From Rubrobacter_F sp035642415 (lineage in GTDB: Bacteria; Actinomycetota; Rubrobacteria; Rubrobacterales; Rubrobacteraceae): a DNA stretch of 5,400 nt. Numbering within the stretch: position 1 is the first letter of the stretch; every line of letters starts with the position of its first letter. The notes below the pieces were generated by a model, which saw nothing but the letters and a program-made list of their open reading frames with translations, was not told the origin of the DNA and did not search any database. Below are positions 1-5,048 of this stretch, piece after piece. The stretch lies in assembly GCA_035642415.1 (NCBI GenBank), contig DASQSI010000334.1, positions 1 to 5,400 on the forward strand, written 5' to 3'. The position numbers and the translations under genes are program-made.

Positions 1-2
1 TG

Positions 3-497
3 AAAGCCCGAGCGATCGACGCTCGGGTGAGCGGCTTCAGAGAAGCCCTCAAGGCCGGGCGCGAAACCGCGCGGTTAGCTCCGCCTAGGCGGCGAGCCCT
101 CGCGCACCTTGAACGCTACGCCGCCGCAGCTGACCAAATAGATCTGACCGTCCGCCATGTGCGAATATTAGCTCGCGGTGCGCTCGGCGTGGTGCGGGCG
201 GGCCACACGGCCCCGCAGCAGCTTACGCTAGCACTGCGCGACTTGGCCCAGGCGACGGAGCTCTTGGCCACCTACCTCGAGACATCCAACAGTCCCGAGG
301 AAGCACGCCGGCTCGCCCTCAAAGCGGCGGGGGGCGCCGCCACGTTGCTCAGGAAGCGCGAAGACCTAGCCAAGGACTTGGCCATCAACGCGTTCGTCGA
401 CGACATCTTCTCGGCGGCGTATGATCTCTTGGGGGGCACCCTAATGGATCCGGCAACGGCCTTGCGAGCGCTCAAGGAAGCCGTAGGTCACTCCTAG
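3..497 (+). CDS. C-terminal part of a FUSC / aromatic acid exporter-like membrane protein (5' end outside window)
   Basis: The frame is open from the left edge (first full codon at 3) to TAG at 495-497, giving 164 visible residues. A GTG at 27 is the first possible start inside the window, but no Shine-Dalgarno sequence precedes it and the family-like sequence begins before it, so this is most likely the end of a longer gene. The visible part is soluble, helical and rich in Ala, Arg and Leu. It contains a segment like RETARLAPPRRRALAHLERY, then DLTVRHVRILAR, then a long helical run ending in DIFSAAYDLLGGT and DPATALRAL. This order resembles the cytoplasmic C-terminal domain of actinobacterial FUSC/aromatic acid exporter family proteins, whose membrane segments would lie upstream and out of view. 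I recognise it by pattern only; another helical cytoplasmic domain is possible. Codon use is slightly less GC-biased than in ackA and xfp (TTA, ATA and CTA codons occur). It ends 172 bases before ackA. Confidence 0.6.
   Translation, partial: KARAIDARVSGFREALKAGRETARLAPPRRRALAHLERYAAAADQIDLTVRHVRILARGALGVVRAGHTAPQQLTLALRDLAQATELLATYLETSNSPEEARRLALKAAGGAATLLRKREDLAKDLAINAFVDDIFSAAYDLLGGTLMDPATALRALKEAVGHS
7..27. repeat. Perfect 8-bp inverted repeat inside the upstream gene
   Basis: CCCGAGCG at 7-14 and CGCTCGGG at 20-27 are exact reverse complements separated by the five bases ATCGA. No T-run follows, and the reading frame passes straight through it (residues ARAIDARV), so it is not an intrinsic terminator. 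It may be chance in GC-rich coding DNA or a local mRNA hairpin. Confidence 0.5.
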
Positions 498-669
498 GCA
501 CCCGCTAGTATGCCCACGTGTCGCCCCGCCAGGTCAAGAACGTGCTGTGCTGTCCACCATCGCGTACACGAGCAGCGATTAGCGTGTCGTTTGTGGCGGC
601 GATGGGTATTCAGGAAGACCAGAGCTTGCCCTCACAGCCTGTACAAAAGAGGATGGACGCTCCCAGCAA
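498..669. other. Intergenic region upstream of ackA
   Basis: This is a 172-base gap between the end of the FUSC-like gene and the acetate kinase start, and the likely home of the promoter for the ackA-xfp unit. I see TAGTAT at 506-511 and TACAAA at 642-647 as loose -10 look-alikes, but neither has a credible -35 at 16-18 bases. No hairpin with a T-run is visible after the upstream gene. The short ORFs crossing this region read on into ackA out of frame and show no family resemblance. Confidence 0.5.
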
Positions 670-1947
670 ATGGCGATATCAGAGCCAGATGGTCCATCGC
701 CGGCGTCCCGTGGAGAACCTGCATCCGCTCCGGGAAAGGTGGAGAGCATCGAGGACGGACAACGTCTGCTGACGATCAACACGGGATCCTCCAGCCTCAA
801 GGCCGCCTTGTACCGCATGTGGAAAGGCGCGACGGAGACCCTGGAGCTTCGGGCAGAGGCGAGCAGGATCGGGGATCGGGGCGGCGGTCTGCGCCTCGCG
901 GACGCCCGCGGCGAGACCCTGGACGAGTACCAGGATGGTCTGCCGGACCACGCCACCGCGCTCGACGCCCTGCTGAGTCGGCTGCGAGATCGGGGGCTCG
1001 ACCGGGACGACTTGGTGGCGGTCGGGCACCGGATCGTCCACGGCGGGGACCGCTACCGCGAGCCGCAAAGGGTCGCCCCCGAGGTGCTCGCCGATCTCCA
1101 GGCGTTGGCACCCATCGACCCCAACCATCTTCCCCAGGCGATCGCGGCGATCGAGGCCGTGGGCCGGGCCTACCCGACGGTCCCGCAGGTGGTTTGCTTC
1201 GACACTGCGTTCCACAGCCGGATGCCCCGCGTCGCCCGGCTCTACGCCCTCCCGCGCGCCCTTGCGGAAGAGGGCGTCGTCCGCTACGGCTTCCACGGCC
1301 TCTCCTATGAGTACGTCGTGGGCGAGCTGCGCAGGGTAGACCGCGAGGCGGCCGACGGACGTCTCGTCGTCGCACACCTCGGCAACGGTGCGAGCATGGC
1401 CGCCATCCGGGGTGGCGTCGGCCTGGACACGACCATGGGGTTTACCTCGACCGGCGGGCTCGTAATGGGCACGAGGAGCGGCGACCTCGATCCGAGCGTG
1501 CCACTCTTTTTGCTGAAGGAGGGGGGCCTGACCCCAACCGAGGTGAGCGATATCGTCAACAAGCAGGCCGGCCTCCTCGGCGTCTCAGAGACGAGCGCGG
1601 ACATGCAAGACTTGCTGGACCGCGAGGCGTACGACGGGCGCGCCGCCGAGGCGGTCGCTCTCTTTTGTTACCAGGCGAAGAAGTTCCTGGGGGCTTTGGC
1701 CGCTGCTCTCGGCGGGCTCGACGCCCTCGTTTTCACGGGCGGCATAGGCGAGCACGCCGCGCCCGTGCGAGAGCGCGTCTGCGAGAGCCTCGGGTTCCTC
1801 GGCATCTGGCTCGACCCCGAGCGTAACGCGGCGCACGCGCCGGTCATCTCCAGCGATGACGCCGCGGTGACCGTTCGCGTGGTGCCGACCGACGAAGACC
1901 TGATGGTCGCCCGGCACACGAGCAGGCTCATCGAGCAGCAACATTGA
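670..1947 (+). CDS. ackA: Acetate kinase (acetate/propionate kinase family, divergent subfamily)
   Basis: This cytoplasmic enzyme converts acetyl phosphate plus ADP to acetate plus ATP; here it would consume the acetyl phosphate made by the adjacent phosphoketolase. It is an ASKHA-fold kinase. Counting from ATG 670 (425 residues), the phosphate-binding NTGSSSLK lies at 37-44, GHRIVHGG at 109-116 with the substrate-binding Arg111, FDTAFH at 177-182 with Asp178, YGFHG at 206-210 with His209, HLGNG at 236-240, MGTRSGDLDP at 266-275 with the transition-state Arg269, FTGGIGE at 355-361, and PTDEDLMVAR near the end with Glu409 as the likely metal ligand. All catalytic residues seem present. The family usually runs to about 400 residues and begins almost at the NxGSSS motif, so about 30 N-terminal residues are extra. 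No good Shine-Dalgarno precedes ATG 670; GTG 739 is the only other in-frame canonical start and would give a normal-length protein, but it also lacks proper spacing. The stop overlaps an in-frame TTG of the next gene. Confidence 0.95.
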   Translation: MAISEPDGPSPASRGEPASAPGKVESIEDGQRLLTINTGSSSLKAALYRMWKGATETLELRAEASRIGDRGGGLRLADARGETLDEYQDGLPDHATALDALLSRLRDRGLDRDDLVAVGHRIVHGGDRYREPQRVAPEVLADLQALAPIDPNHLPQAIAAIEAVGRAYPTVPQVVCFDTAFHSRMPRVARLYALPRALAEEGVVRYGFHGLSYEYVVGELRRVDREAADGRLVVAHLGNGASMAAIRGGVGLDTTMGFTSTGGLVMGTRSGDLDPSVPLFLLKEGGLTPTEVSDIVNKQAGLLGVSETSADMQDLLDREAYDGRAAEAVALFCYQAKKFLGALAAALGGLDALVFTGGIGEHAAPVRERVCESLGFLGIWLDPERNAAHAPVISSDDAAVTVRVVPTDEDLMVARHTSRLIEQQH

Positions 1948-1950
1948 GCA

Positions 1951-1958
1951 GAGAGGAG
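1951..1958 (+). promoter_or_regulatory. Ribosome binding site that fixes the phosphoketolase start
   Basis: GAGAGGAG lies six bases before ATG 1965 and is a strong Shine-Dalgarno match. The same frame could open at TTG 1944, which overlaps the ackA stop codon, but that start would place this site inside the coding sequence. ATG 1965 is therefore preferred. Confidence 0.85.
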
Positions 1959-1964
1959 CAAAGC

Positions 1965-4430
1965 ATGTACCGTTTCGACCCGACCATCTCCAGCGTGGTC
2001 GAAGAAGCCGCCGCGCCACCGCGACGGGTGCTCTCCGTCGAGGAGCCCGCCGAGGGCCCGCTCTCGGCGCAGGAGCTCGCCGGGATACAGCGTTTCTGGC
2101 AAGCCGCCAACTACCTGACGGTCGGGCAGATCTACCTACAAGACAACCCGCTCCTGCGCGAGCCTCTAAGACCGGAGCACATCAAGCCACGCCTCTTGGG
2201 GCACTGGGGTACCTCGCCAGGCTTGAGCTTGGTCTATGCCCACCTCAACCACCTGATCCAGGAGCACGACCTGGAGGCCATCTTCCTGGCCGGTCCGGGT
2301 CACGGCGGCCCGGCCGTCCTGGCGAACGTCTACCTCGAAGGCACCTACTCAGAGGTCTACCCCGATGTTTCGCAAGACGCCGCGGGGATGCAGCGTCTCT
2401 TCAGGCAGTTCTCGACGCCCGGCGGGGTGCCGAGCCACGTGAGTGTGCCGACGCCCGGCTCGATCCACGAGGGCGGCGAGCTCGGCTACGTCCTCGCCCA
2501 CGCCTTCGGCGCCGCCTTCGACAACCCGGATCTCCTCGTGGCCGCCGTGGTCGGCGACGGCGAGGCCGAGACGGGACCGCTGGAGGGCTCGTGGAAGAGC
2601 GTGAGTTTTCTGAACCCGGTGCGTGACGGAGCGGTCTTGCCGATACTACACCTCAATGGCTACAAGATCGCCAACCCCACCGTTTTGGGACGCGCGAGCG
2701 ACGACGAAGTGCGCGCGATCCTCAAGGGTCACGGCTACGAGGTCTACTTCGTCGAGGGGGAGGACCCGGCGGCGGTGCACCAGGCGTTCGCCGCGACATT
2801 GGGCGCCTGCCACGAAAGCATCCGGGCTATCCAATACAAAGCACGCGAGAACGGCGTCTCGGGACGCCCGCGCTGGCCCGTGATCGTGCTGCGTACGCCC
2901 AAAGGGTGGACCGGGCCCGAGGAGGTGGGCGGGCTGCCCGTCGAGGGCACCTTCCGCGCCCATCAGGTGCCGCTGGCGAACGTCCGGTCCGACCCGGCGC
3001 AGCTCGAGATGCTGGAGGAGTGGATGCGCTCCTACCACCCCGAAGAGCTGTTCGACGAGGAGGGGCGCCTGATCCCCGAGCTTGCTGCCCTCGCCCCGCG
3101 AGGCGACCGTCGCATGGGCGCCAACCCGCGCGTCAACGGCGGCAGGGTCCTCAAAGACCTCGACCTGCCCGACTTTCGCGCCTACACGCTGGAAGTCAAG
3201 AAACCCGCCGCGGAGCGCCACGAGTCGACGCGCAAGCTGGGTGAGCTTCTGCGCGATACCTTCGCCCGGAACGCCCGGCAGCAGAACTTCCGGCTCTTCT
3301 GCCCCGACGAGATCAACTCCAACCGCTTAGGCGCCGTCTTCGAGGTCGAGAACCGCTGCTTCGTCGGCCCGACGATACCCAACGACGACCACGTCTCACA
3401 CGACGGTCGAGTCTTCGAGGTCTTAAGCGAACACCTGTGCGAGGGCTGGCTCGAGGGCTACCTCCTGACCGGGCGCCACGGGCTCTACGCAAGCTACGAG
3501 GCCTTCGCCATGATCTCGGCCTCCATGACGGTCCAGCACACCAAGTGGCTCGAGGAGGCGATCAACCTCCCTTGGCGCGAGCCCGTAGCATCCTTGAACA
3601 TCCTTCTGTCCTCGACCGCCTGGCGCAACGACCACAACGGCTTCTCCCACCAAGGGCCGGGGCTGATCGACGTCATGCTCTCTAAAAGAGGCACCGTCGC
3701 GCGCATCTACCTGCCGCCCGACGCCAACACCCTCCTCTCGGTCGCCGACCATTGCCTGCGCAGCCGCAACTACGTGAACCTGATCGTGATCGACAAGCAA
3801 CCGCAGCCCCAGTGGCTCGACATGGAGGCGGCGATCGAGCACGCCGCCGTGGGCGCCTCTGTGTGGGAGTGGGCTTCCAACGTGGCCGAAGGGGAAGAGC
3901 CCGACGTCGTTCTCGGCTGTGCCGGGGACATCCCCACCCTGGAGACCGTGGCGGCGGCCCAGTGGCTCAGGCAGAACGCGCCCGAACTCAAGGTGCACGT
4001 CGTGAACGTCGTGGACCTCATGGCGCTCTTCCCGCGCGAGTTCCACCCGCACGGCATGGATGAGACGCGCTTCGTCGAGCTCTTCACCGCCGACAAGCCG
4101 ATAGTCTTCGCCTTCCACGGCTACCAACGCGCTCTCCACGAGATCGTGCACGGCCACGTCGACGTCGACCGCTTCCACGTGCGCGGCTTCAAAGAGCAAG
4201 GCACCACCACGACCCCGTTCGGCATGGTCGTCCTTAACGGCATGAGCCGCTACCACCTAGCCGCGGAGGCCCTCCGACGCGCGGGCGAAGCGCCAGGCGC
4301 GCGCCTGCTAGACCGCGCGCCGGCCCTGATCGACGAGTGCGAGACCCTGATCGCCAGGGCCGTAGCCTATTCGAAGGAGCACCTGGAGGACATGCCCGAG
4401 ATCCGCGACTGGGCCTGGACCCAGGAGTAA
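1965..4430 (+). CDS. xfp: Phosphoketolase (xylulose 5-phosphate / fructose 6-phosphate), thiamine diphosphate-dependent
   Basis: This cytoplasmic enzyme splits xylulose 5-phosphate (often also fructose 6-phosphate) with phosphate into acetyl phosphate and glyceraldehyde 3-phosphate (or erythrose 4-phosphate). At 821 residues it is full length for the family. In order: GHWGTSPG at 79-86 with the active-site His of the N-terminal domain; GPGHGGP at 110-116; PSHVSVP with His158; the family signature EGGELGY at 169-175; the thiamine diphosphate/Mg signature ending GDGEAETG at 197-204, with LNGYKIANPT at 230-239 completing the cofactor site; CEGWLEGY at 492-499, carrying the conserved glutamate of the second domain; NDHNGFSHQGPG at 555-566; and the C-terminal GFKEQGTTTTPFGMVVLN at 741-758. 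This matches the XFP N-terminal, central and C-terminal domain order. It follows ackA by 17 bases and is surely co-transcribed with it. Substrate preference between the two sugar phosphates cannot be read from sequence. Confidence 0.97.
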   Translation: MYRFDPTISSVVEEAAAPPRRVLSVEEPAEGPLSAQELAGIQRFWQAANYLTVGQIYLQDNPLLREPLRPEHIKPRLLGHWGTSPGLSLVYAHLNHLIQEHDLEAIFLAGPGHGGPAVLANVYLEGTYSEVYPDVSQDAAGMQRLFRQFSTPGGVPSHVSVPTPGSIHEGGELGYVLAHAFGAAFDNPDLLVAAVVGDGEAETGPLEGSWKSVSFLNPVRDGAVLPILHLNGYKIANPTVLGRASDDEVRAILKGHGYEVYFVEGEDPAAVHQAFAATLGACHESIRAIQYKARENGVSGRPRWPVIVLRTPKGWTGPEEVGGLPVEGTFRAHQVPLANVRSDPAQLEMLEEWMRSYHPEELFDEEGRLIPELAALAPRGDRRMGANPRVNGGRVLKDLDLPDFRAYTLEVKKPAAERHESTRKLGELLRDTFARNARQQNFRLFCPDEINSNRLGAVFEVENRCFVGPTIPNDDHVSHDGRVFEVLSEHLCEGWLEGYLLTGRHGLYASYEAFAMISASMTVQHTKWLEEAINLPWREPVASLNILLSSTAWRNDHNGFSHQGPGLIDVMLSKRGTVARIYLPPDANTLLSVADHCLRSRNYVNLIVIDKQPQPQWLDMEAAIEHAAVGASVWEWASNVAEGEEPDVVLGCAGDIPTLETVAAAQWLRQNAPELKVHVVNVVDLMALFPREFHPHGMDETRFVELFTADKPIVFAFHGYQRALHEIVHGHVDVDRFHVRGFKEQGTTTTPFGMVVLNGMSRYHLAAEALRRAGEAPGARLLDRAPALIDECETLIARAVAYSKEHLEDMPEIRDWAWTQE

Positions 4431-4558
4431 CGTGACCCGCGCCGGAGCTAAAGGCCCCCGCGCGACGCACTGGAGGCTCACCACAATGAGATACATCTGT
4501 GCGTAAACGACGAAGCCCCCGACGCCTACGGAGGCCGTAACCAGAAAGGAGGCAAAGG

Positions 4559-4621
4559 ATGCACGAGGCGAACGAGCCCTCTTCGACTCCAAAACGGCCA
4601 GAATCGTCGCCGTCGCCGTGA
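4559..4621 (+). CDS. Possible 20-residue leader-type peptide with a strong ribosome binding site
   Basis: ATG 4559 is preceded by AAAGGAGG at 4545-4552, an almost ideal Shine-Dalgarno with six bases of spacing, the best in the intergenic region. The peptide starts MHEANEPSSTP and is rich in Ser and Pro (five and five of 20), ending at TGA 4619-4621. The stop lies inside the stem-loop at 4606-4632, so a ribosome finishing here would cover that hairpin. That is the geometry of a leader peptide, but no gene follows closely and no codon run hints at attenuation. It could equally be the start of a frameshifted or decayed gene, or chance. Confidence 0.2.
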   Translation: MHEANEPSSTPKRPESSPSP

Positions 4622-4632
4622 ACGACGGCGGC
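4606..4632. repeat. GC-rich stem-loop after xfp
   Basis: GCCGTCG at 4609-4615 and CGACGGC at 4623-4629 pair exactly around a seven-base loop (CCGTGAA). The stem extends by C4608-G4630, a T4607-G4631 wobble and G4606-C4632, making ten pairs. No T-run follows, so an intrinsic terminator is unlikely; a structured RNA or a 3' mRNA stabiliser is possible. Confidence 0.5.
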
Positions 4633-4660
4633 AGGGCGAAGTCAGGATACGGATAGAGGC

Positions 4661-4981
4661 ATGCCGCTGGTCGGCCCCCCAGGTGGCGGAAGACGTGGCT
4701 GGCTCCCCGGCGGTTTGGCGGTCGACGCGCAAGGGGTAAGAGGCTTCACAAGTAAAGGGGCGGCGCTTCTGTGCTTCCGGCTCCTGAGCGCCGATCGCTC
4801 TACGCGCTACGCAGACCAAGAAGGAGACGGGTGTGAGGTACTCACCGTCAGGCTCGTTGTCATCCGCGCTCTCCGAGAACTGGTGAGTGCTTGTAGAGGA
4901 GCGTCCAGACCACCATTGGGACGAACATCATCATGGAGCTGCGGTGGGGCGAAGGAGAAGATAGTAGATGACCACGGCTAG
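4661..4981 (+). CDS. Hypothetical ORF, unrecognised; may not be coding
   Basis: This is a 106-codon ORF from ATG 4661 to TAG 4979-4981, the longest + strand frame between xfp and the HAD gene. I do not recognise it. The N-terminal part is rich in Gly and Arg with PPGGGRRG. The middle (about residues 35-72) is more protein-like, with LLCFRLLSADRSTRYADQ followed by a hydrophobic stretch VLTVRLVVIRALREL. There is no membrane segment, known motif or conserved-looking signature. The only purine run before the start (AGAGG at 4655-4659) is one base from the ATG, too close for a normal ribosome binding site. Third-position GC is clearly lower than in ackA and xfp. An automatic gene caller might report it; I lean towards non-coding. 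Confidence 0.18.
   Translation: MPLVGPPGGGRRGWLPGGLAVDAQGVRGFTSKGAALLCFRLLSADRSTRYADQEGDGCEVLTVRLVVIRALRELVSACRGASRPPLGRTSSWSCGGAKEKIVDDHG
4761..4793. repeat. 7-bp inverted repeat with 19-base loop
   Basis: CGGCGCT at 4761-4767 and AGCGCCG at 4787-4793 are exact reverse complements. There is no T-run downstream. The loop is long for a terminator, so this is either chance in GC-rich DNA or part of a larger RNA fold in the intergenic region. Confidence 0.35.
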
Positions 4982-5048
4982 AGAAGACGCAGCCATAAGG
5001 GCATCTCTGGTGGTGGCGTTCGACGCCGAGTTGGGGATACTCGCTTGA
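4968..5048 (+). CDS. Possible 26-residue upstream ORF overlapping the HAD gene start
   Basis: ATG 4968 has AAGGAG at 4952-4957 ten bases upstream and reads MTTAREDAAIRASLVV and on to TGA 5046-5048. That stop overlaps the TTG start of the HAD gene in a TTGA arrangement typical of translational coupling. The peptide resembles nothing I know. Its value would be in delivering ribosomes to the weak TTG start, since the HAD gene itself has only a modest Shine-Dalgarno. The overlap could also be coincidence. Confidence 0.25.
   Translation: MTTAREDAAIRASLVVAFDAELGILA

Larger units (their letters stand above)
4431..5044. other. 614-base region without a recognisable gene
   Basis: Between the xfp stop and the HAD gene I find no ORF with family resemblance. 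What is visible: Shine-Dalgarno-like AAAGGAGG (4545-4552), AAGGAG (4821-4826), AGAGGAG (around 4894-4900) and AAGGAG (4952-4957), each near tiny ORFs; inverted repeats at 4606-4632 and 4761-4793; and one 106-codon + strand ORF. The + strand is locally purine-rich, so minus-strand translations look hydrophobic. No intrinsic terminator (stem plus T-run) is evident after xfp. The region could be a decayed gene, an untranslated leader for the HAD gene, or plain spacer. Confidence 0.6.

Noticed and set aside
555..566. Phosphoketolase residues 555-566 (HQGPG in place of the more familiar HQDPG) as an active-site defect
   Set aside because: The His and Gln are kept, the Gly variant is, as far as I recall, found in other bacterial phosphoketolases, and all other signatures are intact. 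Start and end here are residue numbers of the xfp protein (DNA about 3627-3662).
506..647. -10-like hexamers TAGTAT (506-511) and TACAAA (642-647)
   Set aside because: No -35-like hexamer occurs at a suitable distance for either, so I do not call a promoter.
518..772. 84-codon + strand frame from GTG 518 before ackA
   Set aside because: No recognisable motif and no good ribosome binding site, and it ends inside the ackA reading frame; more likely leader sequence than a gene.
510..1310. 266-codon + strand frame starting at ATG 510
   Set aside because: It overlaps the acetate kinase gene in another frame and is dominated by Arg, Pro and Gly after about residue 80. No motif or ribosome binding site supports it.
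679..1377. Long minus-strand frames (679-1377 and 797-1375) opposite ackA
   Set aside because: They are mirror frames of the conserved acetate kinase; one is extremely rich in Arg, Pro and Gly, typical of spurious translation of GC-rich DNA.
1944..1964. TTG 1944 as the phosphoketolase start
   Set aside because: It would give seven extra residues and place the strong GAGAGGAG site inside the gene. ATG 1965 has that site at ideal spacing.
3423..4256. 277-codon open frame on the minus strand inside xfp
   Set aside because: It lies entirely antisense to conserved phosphoketolase sequence. Its translation is rich in His, Val, Asp and Glu, as expected from the complement of GC-rich codons, and it matches no family.
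4431..4480. Possible intrinsic terminator directly after xfp
   Set aside because: Only imperfect GC-rich pairing (for example GCGCC with GGCCC) and no T-run; it does not meet the pattern of an intrinsic terminator.
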